Shown: positions 18,497 through 27,786, numbered from the stretch's first letter. The stretch: 64,000 nucleotides of DNA from Varibaculum timonense_A (GCF_027694345.1 NZ_JAQEVU010000006.1:62001-126000); one strand, 5' to 3'. Notes: generated from the sequence alone by a model not told the origin. Program-made: numbers and translations.

Positions 18497-20659
18497 TTAG
18501 ATGTTCCTCCAAGCAATGCCACTGCCAGGAAGATCGAAGCTTTCCTCGCGACCTCCAGGCAAATAAACTACCGTAGATTGCGGATTCTCGGTGTTGTTGA
18601 TAACGCAGTACTTGCCGGCCTTAACGAACTCTGCCACCTCACAATGAGGATTAGAAGAACTCCAGGCAGCATATTTTTCTTCGTTATGAGAAGCGAAGAA
18701 CAAAATCCGCTCCAACAAACGAGCATTAGCAGCCGAATAGGGAAGCCCGGAAATATAAACCCCGCGACCCTTACCGTACTCGTTGGCTGCCAACTGTACC
18801 TGCCCGTCCTCAGCGCAAATCAAAGTGGTGTCTTCACTGATGGGGAAAGTATTTTGAACCGGTTCGCCGAAATCAATCGCCGCACCCTTATCCAAATCAG
18901 CGGTCACGAAATGCTCAGAAACGACCTCGGGGAAATACTTATCGACCGAAAGAGTGTGGTAGCGTTCCTCGTCAATGCCGAGCACATCCGCTAACTGGAA
19001 GAAGCGGCCGGGACGGTCACTAGAAGCCGGCTGACCAACCCCCACAAAAGCGCCCCCCTGGCGTACCCAGGAGCGAATAATGGACACCAAGCGACCATCA
19101 TTCCAAACATCCCCGCCAGTAAACGCAGTATTGTAAGGGCCGGCGTTAATCAGTACGTCAATATCGCTGGCAATCCCGTCGCTCAGCACGTCCTCGAAAC
19201 TGATGAATCGGACATTAACCCGCATCCCGGACAGTGCTTCCAAAATGCCGTAATAGGAATGGTTGTATTTATTAGGTAGGGCGTGTGCCACCGTAAATGC
19301 TTGCCAAGAACGCATCTTGCCCCAGGCATTCACAATCGCCACGTTCAAAATCCCTTGAGCAGGTTCACTGTCGGTTTGCTCGTGAATATCGCGGAACTCG
19401 TTAGCAATATCGGTTACCGTGTCCACAAACTTCGGGAATTTGGCGGCTAAGCTCAAGTAACCGCCATAACCCATGCGGGCAATCGGGCTACGCAAAATCG
19501 CGCGCCGTGCCTTCCGCCAGTTATCCAAAGCTTCAATACTGGGGTCATTACCCTCGTAGAAAGTATCGGGGAAGAAATAGGGGAGGAAACGTCCCTCGGT
19601 GTATTTAACCCCGGGAATATCAGAAATCATGCGGGTAGTGGTGCCATCTCCAATCGAACCCACCACTGCGTCTAAACCAAGCTTTTCAAAACCATCACGA
19701 TATGGCTCGGTGCCTAGCCACTGATCCCCCAAGAACATCATGGCCTCTTTATCGGCAGCATGAGTATCCTTGACCATAGTTTTCACGTTTTCATGCACGA
19801 AGTCAGAAACGAAATCAATCCAATCTAGCTGCGCTTTGCTGGGGATACAGAAAGTCGAATTATAGGTTCCACCATTTACGAAATCTTCAGGGCGAATCGG
19901 GTATCCCTTGGCTTTTTCAAACTCGGCCAAAGCCTCGGGGGATACGGTTGCCGCATAGCCAAACCAGTCCACAATTTTTTCCCGATGCTTTTCATCAAAA
20001 ACCAGGGTGAACTGGTAAAAGAAAGTGGTAAAACGTACCACATCGGTTTGAGGATTATCCTTTAGCCACTTGCGGAAAGTGTCCATTACGAACTGGTGGG
20101 TTTCGGGGTTACGAATATCGAAAGGAATCTCGTGTTCTTTGTCCCCCCAATCATTAGTCAGGTGGTTATACATTTCCACCGGATCCCAAATGATGTAAGC
20201 CAGGAAAGTAACCGTGTACTCGTGCATCGGCTGGGCATCAGAAATCTTCACTACCTGCAAGGTGAAATCAACATCCCAGCTGCCAGGATCAACAACCTCA
20301 CCGGTGGTACGGTCAATAACTTCCCAGTATTTCTTCGGATCTGCGTCCTGGTTAGCCTGCAACTGTTCGCTATAGAAACGTTGCATATAGGGAATAGAAA
20401 CTGAATCATCTTCCGCTAGTACCCGCTGTGACAGTAGGTAAATCTGCGGGGTCTGCTCCATATGTTTACTAATGAACTCGTTATGTCCACGGGTAGGGAA
20501 ATATGCCGAATAGACTTTTTTCCCGAGCTTCAGCACGTCCTCGTCAAGGTGAGTACCATCGGCGTTACGGATGGCGTCAGCGCCCCAAAGTTCGCCGATA
20601 CGTGCGGTTTCTTCTGCAAAGTTTTCTTCACTGGGAAGAGTAAAACGACCGGTTGTCAT
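18497..20659 (-). CDS. lnpA: 1,3-beta-galactosyl-N-acetylhexosamine phosphorylase (GH112)
   Basis: Phosphorolyses lacto-N-biose or galacto-N-biose to galactose-1-phosphate plus GlcNAc or GalNAc, in the cytoplasm. 720 residues, full length for GH112, no signal peptide. The region MFLGDQWLGTEPYRDGF near residues 308-324 matches the catalytic-acid segment known from bifidobacterial enzymes, and the N-terminal GRFTLPSEENF and the YSAYFPTRGHNEFI stretch are typical. Unlike bifidobacterial clusters it is a single-gene unit: no NahK kinase, GalT or GalE lies beside it. The GlcNAc product could feed NagA after phosphorylation. The substrate preference (LNB or GNB) cannot be told by eye. Confidence 0.93.
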   Translation of the reverse strand: MTTGRFTLPSEENFAEETARIGELWGADAIRNADGTHLDEDVLKLGKKVYSAYFPTRGHNEFISKHMEQTPQIYLLSQRVLAEDDSVSIPYMQRFYSEQLQANQDADPKKYWEVIDRTTGEVVDPGSWDVDFTLQVVKISDAQPMHEYTVTFLAYIIWDPVEMYNHLTNDWGDKEHEIPFDIRNPETHQFVMDTFRKWLKDNPQTDVVRFTTFFYQFTLVFDEKHREKIVDWFGYAATVSPEALAEFEKAKGYPIRPEDFVNGGTYNSTFCIPSKAQLDWIDFVSDFVHENVKTMVKDTHAADKEAMMFLGDQWLGTEPYRDGFEKLGLDAVVGSIGDGTTTRMISDIPGVKYTEGRFLPYFFPDTFYEGNDPSIEALDNWRKARRAILRSPIARMGYGGYLSLAAKFPKFVDTVTDIANEFRDIHEQTDSEPAQGILNVAIVNAWGKMRSWQAFTVAHALPNKYNHSYYGILEALSGMRVNVRFISFEDVLSDGIASDIDVLINAGPYNTAFTGGDVWNDGRLVSIIRSWVRQGGAFVGVGQPASSDRPGRFFQLADVLGIDEERYHTLSVDKYFPEVVSEHFVTADLDKGAAIDFGEPVQNTFPISEDTTLICAEDGQVQLAANEYGKGRGVYISGLPYSAANARLLERILFFASHNEEKYAAWSSSNPHCEVAEFVKAGKYCVINNTENPQSTVVYLPGGREESFDLPGSGIAWRNI

Positions 20660-20705
20660 CTTTTTCTTTCTGGTAGTAGCTGGAGAATAAATGATTGTTT
20701 TAGGT

Positions 20706-20740
20706 AGCTATCAAGCACTTAATTATAAGGCTTGATAGCT
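20706..20740 (-). promoter_or_regulatory. lnpA promoter bracketed by an 11-bp inverted repeat
   Basis: On the minus strand, TATAAT (20722-20727) sits in the 13-bp centre of a perfect inverted repeat, AGCTATCAAGC and GCTTGATAGCT (20706-20716 and 20730-20740). A repressor bound to both arms would cover the -10 box. No clear TTGACA-like -35 is present. The alternative reading, a terminator for the upstream two-component genes, is weaker because no T-run follows on the minus strand. Confidence 0.6.
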
Positions 20741-20768
20741 TAAATAGAATCAAAAATACAGGGAAAAA

Positions 20769-21440
20769 TTACATCACGACCAGGCGGTATCCCATGCCGC
20801 GTACGGTCACGATACGTTCCGAACCAATCTTGCGGCGCAGGTAACGCACATATACATCCACTACGTTAGAACCGGGGTCAAAATCGTATCCCCAAACCAT
20901 ATCGAGCAGCTGGGAACGAGAAAGAACCTGGTCGGGGTGTTCCATGAAGGCTTGTAGCATAGTGAACTCGCGCGCTGATAGCTCCACTGGTTCCCCGTCA
21001 ATGGTGGCGCAGCGGGTACGCAAATCCAGGTGGAGTCCCCCAACATTGATTTGCACCATATTAGAGGGGTCGTCCGAGATAGCGGTACGTAGCCGTAGAC
21101 GAATCCGAGCCAAAAGTTCTTCAAAACGGAAAGGTTTAGCCATATAGTCATCGGCACCCTGTTCCAGACCGGAAACAGTGTCCTCTACCGAAGAACGGGC
21201 GGTCAATACAATAATCGGTAATGTGGCTCCCTGTCCGCGAATCTGCTCTAATACTTCAAAACCGTCCATATCGGGCAGCCCAATATCGAGGACGATTAGG
21301 GAATAATCACCACCCAATGCGCCCGAGATTGCCTCGGCGCCCTTGTCTACTACGGTCACGTTGTAACCGGCGGAAGTTAGCCCTTTCGCGACGAAGGAGG
21401 AGATTCCGGGCTCGTCCTCTACCACCAAAATACTGGTCAT
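20769..21440 (-). CDS. OmpR-family response regulator
   Basis: Cytoplasmic regulator of 223 residues. The receiver domain has the acidic pair in VVEDEPG near residue 8, phospho-acceptor Asp in VLDIGLPD near residue 52, Thr in LTARS and Lys in MAKPF. The C-terminal winged helix (about 125-223) ends with the usual VVDVYVRYLRRKIG and VRGMGYRLV. It starts 3 bp after the stop of the sensor kinase gene, so it is co-expressed with and presumably phosphorylated by it. Target genes are not evident; lnpA is next downstream but has its own promoter. Confidence 0.93.
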   Translation of the reverse strand: MTSILVVEDEPGISSFVAKGLTSAGYNVTVVDKGAEAISGALGGDYSLIVLDIGLPDMDGFEVLEQIRGQGATLPIIVLTARSSVEDTVSGLEQGADDYMAKPFRFEELLARIRLRLRTAISDDPSNMVQINVGGLHLDLRTRCATIDGEPVELSAREFTMLQAFMEHPDQVLSRSQLLDMVWGYDFDPGSNVVDVYVRYLRRKIGSERIVTVRGMGYRLVVM

Positions 21441-21443
21441 GAT

Positions 21444-23336
21444 TTATTCTCCTTGTATTTCATCTTTGCAATCATCAATTGATATGGGCAGACTGAGGTT
21501 AAACACTGACCCCACAGCGGGTGCAGATTTGAGTTGCAAGATTCCGCCGTGCGCCTGGGCAATGGCATTAACGATTGACAGTCCCAGTCCAGAACCGGCG
21601 TAGGAATGATCAACTCTCATGAAACGAGCAAATATTTGCTGCTGATCTTTGGGGTGAATCCCGATTCCCTGATCGCGTACCCACAGGTTAAGCCGATGCG
21701 AACCATCGACTGGGGGAACTTGGGGAACCATTTGTAAATCGGGGGCGGTTACCGTTTCGACCTCTACAACCTTTCCTTCCTGGTCTAATAAAGGTTGCAG
21801 AGTATCGATTGCCGCCCCTAAAGCAATCAGGGTTCCCGGAGGGGCAAACTTGGAAGCATTTTGGGCGAGGGCGAGGAGTGCTTGTTGCAAACGTTGCTGA
21901 TCGGCGGTGGTAGAGACCAAAGTCAGATTGTCGATACGCCAATTGAAGTCCCCTAATTGGGTGGAATTTTCAAAAGCATCCATTAGCAAGTCCCCAATAT
22001 CTACCCGTGAGGGGCGAATGAAATCGGGGCGGTCACTCTTGGCTACCGTAATTAGGTCTTCAGTCAGCCTATGCATCCGCGAAAGCTCTTCTAGCGCCAG
22101 TTCGCGAGTGCGAGCCGTATCCTGAGGGTCTCCAGGGTTTAGTAGCTCTAGATGTCCGCGAACCACCGTAATTGGGGTGCGTAGCTCATGCCCCACATCG
22201 TTTAGCAGGTCGCGTTGCTCATCAAAACTGGTTTGGAGGCGAGAAATCATCAAGTTCATTTGCCGGGAAACATCCGCTAGGTCATCGTTTCCTTGTATTG
22301 GCAGTCGTTTAGATAAATCCTGTTCGCTGGTAATCGAGGCCATCATCTCTCGCAATCTGGAAATGGGGGCAAGTAGTGATTGGGAAGCGCGAACATTTAC
22401 CAGCCCTACCAATGCCAACACTAGGAAAGAAATTCCGGCAAACAGCATTAGCTGGGTGTAGGTGGGGGTAATATCTGTCGAATAGTCTGAGATGATTGCC
22501 AACATAGCATCATCGGTTCCAGCAGCGCTTATAGGTACGATTCCACTCACATAGGTGCTGGTATCGGTGCGCACTATAAACATTTGCGCCTTGTTTTCAT
22601 CCGAGTAGCTGGCTAACTTGGTTAAAAGTTGAGCATCCTGGTGGATGGTTGAACCTTGAGAGGCTTTATTTACGCTAAGTTTCCCATCAGAAAATCCCAG
22701 GAGAGCGCCCTTATTGGGAGCGTCTTCGAGGCGTACAAATTTTTCTAGAGCCTCTTTAGCGGAGCTAAGACCGCTGCCCTTTTTAGCAATTTCAGCTTTA
22801 ACGAAATTACGAAAATCGGTGGTAATCGCTTCGGTTTGGACTCGTTCCGCATGGAAAACTTGGAGCACCCCGGTAAATAGCATGATGATTCCCACGACCG
22901 TCAGGGCGAATCCCGAGATTAGCACCGAGTGTACCAACATCCGGTTGCGCAGGCTTTGAATTCTAAACTTTCGTCCTCCGATATGAGGATCTAGAGTTTT
23001 TTCTACTACCCGCCGGGGGCGACTTTGGTAGGCTCCCCTTTCCTCTTGGGGATTAGGGACTTGGGAGGAGGGGCTTTGGGAAGAAACCTTGGTTGGGGTA
23101 GTTAGCGGTTTGGTTTCAACCCTAGGGATGGTCATTTCCTCTAGTAGGCTAACTGAGCTGGGAGGATTGTCGGTTAGAGGAGGAGTCGCTGGAAGTGGCG
23201 CACGCGCGGCGGGCGGGCTCGCGGGTTGAATCGGCATATTTCCCCAGGGTTGCCCAGCTGGGGTGGCAGGTGAAAGCGGGGAGACTTTGGGACTGCCAGG
23301 ATAGCTGTGCCGAGGGGAAGTTGGTTGCTCGCTCAT
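21444..23336 (-). CDS. Sensor histidine kinase with long proline-rich N-terminus
   Basis: Membrane kinase of 630 residues. Residues 1 to about 125 are Pro/Ser-rich and probably disordered in the cytoplasm. Helix 1 lies at about 132-156, an extracellular sensor of about 120 residues follows, then helix 2 at about 285-305, a HAMP linker, the phospho-acceptor His in DVGHELRTPI, and an ATPase domain with N-box NASKFAPPGT, G1 DQGIGI and G2 GSGLGLSIV. All catalytic boxes look intact. Its start overlaps the stop of a small membrane-protein gene by 4 bp (ATGA). The signal sensed is unknown. Confidence 0.92.
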   Translation of the reverse strand: MSEQPTSPRHSYPGSPKVSPLSPATPAGQPWGNMPIQPASPPAARAPLPATPPLTDNPPSSVSLLEEMTIPRVETKPLTTPTKVSSQSPSSQVPNPQEERGAYQSRPRRVVEKTLDPHIGGRKFRIQSLRNRMLVHSVLISGFALTVVGIIMLFTGVLQVFHAERVQTEAITTDFRNFVKAEIAKKGSGLSSAKEALEKFVRLEDAPNKGALLGFSDGKLSVNKASQGSTIHQDAQLLTKLASYSDENKAQMFIVRTDTSTYVSGIVPISAAGTDDAMLAIISDYSTDITPTYTQLMLFAGISFLVLALVGLVNVRASQSLLAPISRLREMMASITSEQDLSKRLPIQGNDDLADVSRQMNLMISRLQTSFDEQRDLLNDVGHELRTPITVVRGHLELLNPGDPQDTARTRELALEELSRMHRLTEDLITVAKSDRPDFIRPSRVDIGDLLMDAFENSTQLGDFNWRIDNLTLVSTTADQQRLQQALLALAQNASKFAPPGTLIALGAAIDTLQPLLDQEGKVVEVETVTAPDLQMVPQVPPVDGSHRLNLWVRDQGIGIHPKDQQQIFARFMRVDHSYAGSGLGLSIVNAIAQAHGGILQLKSAPAVGSVFNLSLPISIDDCKDEIQGE

Positions 23337-23533
23337 GGCTGACCTGCCTTTTCAGGTATGGGGGAGACAGGTTCGCTGGGAGCGGATTGCTGAACTTGAA
23401 CCGGGGCTTGAGGTTCGAAGCTAATCGCCGGTCCTAACTCGTAGACCCCGTTTAGTTGCATCGCGCGTATCCCGATGAAAGCAGCTAGGGATACGGCAAC
23501 GATGGTTATCGCAACCGATGCAAACTTGCGCAC
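23333..23533 (-). CDS. Small single-pass membrane protein coupled to the histidine kinase
   Basis: 66 residues from a GTG start at 23533, with AAGGAGGGG at good spacing. It has one hydrophobic helix (about residues 6-24) and then a Pro/Gln/Glu-rich tail of about 40 residues. Its stop overlaps the kinase start (ATGA), so the two are translationally coupled. I do not recognise a family. The position suggests an accessory subunit or signal-input partner of the kinase (inference). Confidence 0.7.
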   Translation of the reverse strand: MRKFASVAITIVAVSLAAFIGIRAMQLNGVYELGPAISFEPQAPVQVQQSAPSEPVSPIPEKAGQP

Positions 23534-23628
23534 GCCTAGCCCCTCCTTCGGGTTTCCAACTGTTCTAAGAGATACTCGCGTCCTCTCCTTTAATTATTAT
23601 AGATGATGGATTGGGTACAAAGGGCAAC

Positions 23629-24846
23629 CTACTTAACTTGATTAAGAAAATCGACAATGCGCCCTACGCCTTCCTCTAAATCCTGGTCGCTGAGGGCATA
23701 GGAGAGCCGGAAGAATCCTGAAGGACCAAACGCCTCGCCGGGAACTACTGCCACTTCCACTTTTCGCAGAATTAAATCCGCTAATTGCGCGGAAGTTTGG
23801 GGAGTTTCTCCTGCTAAGCTGCGCCCCAAAATGTTCTTTACAGAGGGGTAGCAGTAGAAAGCTCCCTTAGGAGTCGGAACTACCAGGTCTGAAACCTCGT
23901 TGAGCATAGAAACCATTTTTTTACGTCGCCGGTCAAAGGCTTCCCGCATTTTCTTTACCTGATCCAAAGGTCCAGATACCGCCGCCAAGGCTGCACGTTG
24001 CGCCACATTCGACACGTTCCCGGTGGTGTGAGACTGGAACGCGGCGCAGGCTTTAATCACATCCTTTGGACCAATCATCCAGCCCACACGCCAACCGGTC
24101 ATTGCGTAGGTCTTGGCAACCCCGTTAAGCACTAGAGTTTGCGCTGCCAGTTCGGGAACCAGCTTTACGATATGGGCACTGGGGGCATCGTCATAGAGGA
24201 GGTGTTCATAAATCTCATCGGTGATTACCCAAATCCCGTGCTCTAAGGCCCATTGACCGATTTCGGTTAGTTCGGCAGGGGTATAGACCGCGCCAGTCGG
24301 GTTGGAAGGGCTAACCACCAGCAGAGCCTTGGTAGCAGGGGTGCGCGCGGCCTCCAATTGCTCGACGCTCACCTTATATCCCTGTTCTGCGGTCGCGACC
24401 ACATTTATCATGCGCCCGCCCGCCATTTTTATAACTTCCGGATAGGTAGTCCAATAGGGAGTGGGGACAATTACTTCATCTCCGAGGTCGATAATCGAAG
24501 AAAAAGCCTCGTAAACAGCTTGTTTGCCGCCATTGGTGACAATAATTTCGCTGTCGGGATCTACGCTGTATCCCGAATCGCGTAGTGTCTTTTCCGCAAT
24601 CGCCGCCCGCAGTTGGGGTAGTCCTTTACCGGGGCTGTAGTGATGCATGGCGGGGTCACTGCAGGCTTCCTGTGCGGCTTTCACAATATAGTCAGGGGTG
24701 GGAAAATCGGGTTCTCCGGCGCCAAAGCCGATAACGGGACGCCCTTGAGCTTTAAGTTCTTTCGCAGCGGCATCTACTGCCAGGGTTGCGGAAGGTGAAA
24801 TTTGCGCTAGACGGTTAGAAACTCTGCATTCTTGTGGTTTGTTCAT
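23629..24846 (-). CDS. Pyridoxal-phosphate aminotransferase, aspartate-aminotransferase type
   Basis: Class I/II aminotransferase of 405 residues. It has IGFGAGEPDFPTPDYIV near residue 40, the substrate/PLP region SNPTGAVY near 180, VITDEIYEHLLYD near 205 with the PLP-ring Asp, and the PLP Lys in NGVAKTYAMTGWRVGW near 245. The gene next to tRNA-Trp-secE-nusG in many Actinobacteria is annotated aspC, which fits. Specificity (aspartate, glutamate or prephenate) is not settled by sequence alone. Confidence 0.9.
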   Translation of the reverse strand: MNKPQECRVSNRLAQISPSATLAVDAAAKELKAQGRPVIGFGAGEPDFPTPDYIVKAAQEACSDPAMHHYSPGKGLPQLRAAIAEKTLRDSGYSVDPDSEIIVTNGGKQAVYEAFSSIIDLGDEVIVPTPYWTTYPEVIKMAGGRMINVVATAEQGYKVSVEQLEAARTPATKALLVVSPSNPTGAVYTPAELTEIGQWALEHGIWVITDEIYEHLLYDDAPSAHIVKLVPELAAQTLVLNGVAKTYAMTGWRVGWMIGPKDVIKACAAFQSHTTGNVSNVAQRAALAAVSGPLDQVKKMREAFDRRRKKMVSMLNEVSDLVVPTPKGAFYCYPSVKNILGRSLAGETPQTSAQLADLILRKVEVAVVPGEAFGPSGFFRLSYALSDQDLEEGVGRIVDFLNQVK

Positions 24847-25080
24847 ACTCTCATTTTGCCACGCCTGTGGGTTTCCTTTCCCCTCCGGATCAAATTTTCA
24901 TCTAGCTATTGCCAACTGTCTAAATAATGAGGACGTGGCGCGGGTTTTTATCTCCAGTTTTCTCTGGGGGCAAGCAAGCTAAAGATGCGTTTTTCCCCAC
25001 TATACCGTCCTAGGTTGGACGTTACTAGGAAAACCTCATAAACTTATCTAGCACCTTAATCGGTCAGCCGTTAGGCTGGA

Positions 25081-25153
25081 AGGGCAGTGGCGCAATTGGT
25101 AGCGCAACGGTCTCCAAAACCGTAGGTTGTGGGTTCGAGTCCCGCCTGCCCTG
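25081..25153 (+). tRNA. tRNA-Trp (CCA anticodon)
   Basis: A 73-nt cloverleaf: acceptor AGGGCAG/CTGCCCT, D-arm GCGC...GCGC, anticodon arm ACGGT-CTCCAAA-ACCGT with anticodon CCA, T-arm GTGGG-TTCGAGT-CCCGC, discriminator G. The 3' CCA is not encoded in full. A candidate promoter, TTGGAC (25015-25020), 18 bp, TAAACT (25039-25044), lies just upstream. Confidence 0.97.
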
Positions 25154-25238
25154 CAAATTTGAAACCTGTGCCGGGCCCGGTACAGGACGAGATAGGGGCT
25201 TCGACGGGAGTCCCAAGACAGCAAGTGAGGAAACGATC

Positions 25239-25487
25239 TTGGCACCTAACCAGGGCTCAGCCTCTGTAGAGGCAGATGCCAAAAAGGCAAAGAGCGATAT
25301 TTTCAGCCGCATCCTACAGTTTGTGCGACAGGTTATTGCGGAATTAAAGAAAGTTGTTTGGCCAACCCGCGATGAGCTAACCACGTTTTTTGTGGTCGTA
25401 ATCGTGTTTGTGTTGGCAATGATGGCTTTTTCTGGGGTTATTGACGTAATCACCGCCTGGCTGGTGAACCTGGTATTTGGCGGTTAG
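25239..25487 (+). CDS. secE: Preprotein translocase subunit SecE
   Basis: Small SecYEG subunit of 82 residues from a TTG start, with GTGAGG about 8 bp upstream. It has a charged N-terminus, the conserved amphipathic segment ending in ELKKVVWPTRDEL, and a single membrane helix near residues 48-70. It lies between tRNA-Trp and nusG, the standard actinobacterial order. Confidence 0.95.
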   Translation: MAPNQGSASVEADAKKAKSDIFSRILQFVRQVIAELKKVVWPTRDELTTFFVVVIVFVLAMMAFSGVIDVITAWLVNLVFGG

Positions 25488-25516
25488 TTTAGGAACAGGA
25501 TTTGCAAGAAGGCAAT

Positions 25517-26389
25517 ATGGAGCAGGAAGAAAATAGCGTGAGTAACGATCTTGTATTCTCCTCGGAGGTAGAATCCTCCAATAGCGCTGATGCGCAGCCA
25601 GAAATCATTGCACAGGCAGCGCAGACCACTCCCGATGAGGTTGCAGTGGCAGCACCGGATGCAGATACGACCCCAGAACAGTTAGTACCCGCCGAGCTGG
25701 AAATTACTGATACCGCTCAAGATCAACCGCTCGTGCCCTCGGCTACCGCTGAGGAACTTAGTCGCCAAGAGCAGGACAAACTACGCGAAGAACTAGAGTT
25801 CCTGCCCGGATATTGGTATGTACTGCACACCTATTCCGGTTACGAACGGCGAGTAAAAGCCAACCTTGAGCAACGGATCGTCACTTTCAATATGGAGGAT
25901 TACATTTATCAAATTGAAGTCCCCATGGAAAAAGTGGTTCAGGTTAAATCTACTGAACGTAAAGTGATAGACCGGGTTCGGATTCCTGGCTACGCTCTGG
26001 TGCGTATGGAAGCGGTAGAGGACGCCCCTGATGCTTGGCGGGTTGTTAAAGACACCCCGGCGGTCACCGGATTTGTAGGGGATTCCCAGCATCCCGTGCC
26101 ATTAACCGAGGACGAGGTAGTTTCGATGTTGGCTCCGACCCCCGCCTCCATTAAAGCTGCGGAGCTTCAGGACGAGCGCGCCAGCAAGACCAAAGCCAAA
26201 GAACAACCGGTTATTGAGGTTGATTTCGAGGTCGGAGAGAACGTTACCGTTACCGATGGCCCGTTTGCTACTATGCCAGCTACCATTTCGGAAATTATGC
26301 CTGACCAGCAGAAGCTTAAGGTATTGGTGGTTATTTTCGATCGGGAAACTCCGGTAGAGCTCGGCTTCAACCAGGTCGCAAAGATTTAA
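25517..26389 (+). CDS. nusG: Transcription termination/antitermination protein NusG
   Basis: 290 residues with an acidic N-terminal extension of about 90 residues, common in actinobacterial NusG. The NGN domain begins at WYVLHTYSGYERRVKANLEQR and includes VRIPGYALVRM and TPAVTGFVG; the KOW domain near residue 235 reads FEVGENVTVTDGPF. The start is uncertain: ATG 25517 follows AGAAGG, but GTG 25538 has CAGGAAG at good spacing, and TTG 25502 is also in frame. The gene begins 29 bp after secE and is likely in the same operon. Confidence 0.95.
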   Translation: MEQEENSVSNDLVFSSEVESSNSADAQPEIIAQAAQTTPDEVAVAAPDADTTPEQLVPAELEITDTAQDQPLVPSATAEELSRQEQDKLREELEFLPGYWYVLHTYSGYERRVKANLEQRIVTFNMEDYIYQIEVPMEKVVQVKSTERKVIDRVRIPGYALVRMEAVEDAPDAWRVVKDTPAVTGFVGDSQHPVPLTEDEVVSMLAPTPASIKAAELQDERASKTKAKEQPVIEVDFEVGENVTVTDGPFATMPATISEIMPDQQKLKVLVVIFDRETPVELGFNQVAKI

Positions 26390-26554
26390 TTGCTCACAGT
26401 GACCAGTATTAATTGGTTCAATCTGTGCGCACGCCCTTAGAATGGACGATTGTGCTGGCTGTTCTGTTTTAGACAGGACATGACAGCAGTAAAGATTTCC
26501 GGCAACCGTCGGGAAAAGTAAAACAACAAATTATTATTTTGAGAAGGACCCTAA

Positions 26555-26989
26555 ATGGCTGCAAAGAATAAAAAAGTAGTCGGCCTGATCAAGTTACAGA
26601 TCGAGGCCGGTGCTGCTAACCCGGCGCCTCCAGTTGGCCCGGCGCTATCGCAGCACCAGGTAAATATCATGGAATTCTGCAAAGCCTACAATGCGGCTAC
26701 GCAGGATCAGCGTGGAAATATTATTCCGGTAGAGATCAGCGTCTATGAGGATCGTTCCTTTGACTTTGTTCTCAAATCCCCGCCTGCTGCTCAGCTGATT
26801 AAGAAAGCTGCTGGGATTGCAAAGGGATCGGGCACTCCGCATACCAATAAGGTAGGCAAGCTGACCATGGATCAGGTCAAAGAGATTGCCGAACAAAAGA
26901 AAGCCGATTTGAACGCCAACGATATCGATGCAGCTGCAAAGATTATCGCGGGAACCGCTCGTTCGATGGGTGTAACTGTCGAAGGCTAA
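26555..26989 (+). CDS. rplK: 50S ribosomal protein L11
   Basis: 144 residues, standard length. The N-terminal IKLQIEAGAANPAPPVGPALSQHQVNIMEFC is the conserved L11 signature. It binds 23S rRNA at the GTPase centre. Its own leader (26390-26554) carries a possible promoter, TTGGTT (26413) with TAGAAT (26438), at a long 19-bp spacing. It is followed by rplA after 80 bp. Confidence 0.98.
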   Translation: MAAKNKKVVGLIKLQIEAGAANPAPPVGPALSQHQVNIMEFCKAYNAATQDQRGNIIPVEISVYEDRSFDFVLKSPPAAQLIKKAAGIAKGSGTPHTNKVGKLTMDQVKEIAEQKKADLNANDIDAAAKIIAGTARSMGVTVEG

Positions 26990-27069
26990 CTTCAAGGCAC
27001 TAATAAATAAGACTTATAGACCGTGGAGGGGAACGTGCGCCCTCACCACAACTGCAAGGAGTAAAGCAG

Positions 27070-27786
27070 ATGAAAAAGCACTCAAAGGCCTTTAAGCAGG
27101 CCGCTGAAAAAGTACACAAGGATCGTCTCTACCAGCCACTAGAGGCTTTCCGCTTGGCGAAAGATATTGCTTCCACCAAGTTTGATTCCACTGTAGATGC
27201 GGTTTTCCGTCTCACAGTAGATCCGCGTAAAGCCGATCAGATGATTCGTGGCACTGTTTCTTTGCCTAATGGCACTGGTAAGACCGTTAGGGTCCTGGTT
27301 TTTGCCAATAGCCCCAAGGATAAGGAAGCATTGGACGCTGGCGCTGACGAAGCTGGTGGCGACGAGCTAATCGAAAAGGTTCAGGGGGGATACCTGGACT
27401 TTGATGTGGCAGTAGCTACCCCGGACATGATGGGTAAAGTGGGGCGTCTAGGTCGCGTCCTCGGTCCGCGTGGTCTGATGCCGAACCCGCGTACCGGGAC
27501 TGTAACCATGGACGTAGCTAAGGCAGTTACCGAAATCAAGGGTGGTCGTATCGACTTCCGGGTGGATAAACATGCCAACCTGCACGTGGTGTTGGGCAAG
27601 AGCTCGTTCGATGCCGAGAAGTTGGCTGAGAACTACCAGGCAGTTCTGGATGAAGTTCTGCGTCTGCGTCCATCAGCTCTAAAAGGTCAGTACATCAAGA
27701 AGATTGCGATTTCTACTTCGATGGGACCGTCTATTCCTTTGGATAGCTCGTTGACTAAAGATTTAGCGACTGACGATCCTCGCTAA
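27070..27786 (+). CDS. rplA: 50S ribosomal protein L1
   Basis: 238 residues, standard length. Signature regions ATPDMMGKVGRLGRVLGPRGLMPNPRTGTV and GRIDFRVDKHANLHV are present. L1 binds the 23S stalk and in many bacteria represses its own operon through the L11 leader. The GGAGTAAAGCAG before the ATG is the ribosome site. A 17-bp terminator follows. Confidence 0.98.
   Translation: MKKHSKAFKQAAEKVHKDRLYQPLEAFRLAKDIASTKFDSTVDAVFRLTVDPRKADQMIRGTVSLPNGTGKTVRVLVFANSPKDKEALDAGADEAGGDELIEKVQGGYLDFDVAVATPDMMGKVGRLGRVLGPRGLMPNPRTGTVTMDVAKAVTEIKGGRIDFRVDKHANLHVVLGKSSFDAEKLAENYQAVLDEVLRLRPSALKGQYIKKIAISTSMGPSIPLDSSLTKDLATDDPR

Noticed and set aside
18434..18994. A 186-codon open frame on the plus strand opposite lnpA
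   Set aside because: It lies antisense within the GH112 gene and its terminator, has no ribosome site or family pattern, and the opposite frame is a complete known enzyme.
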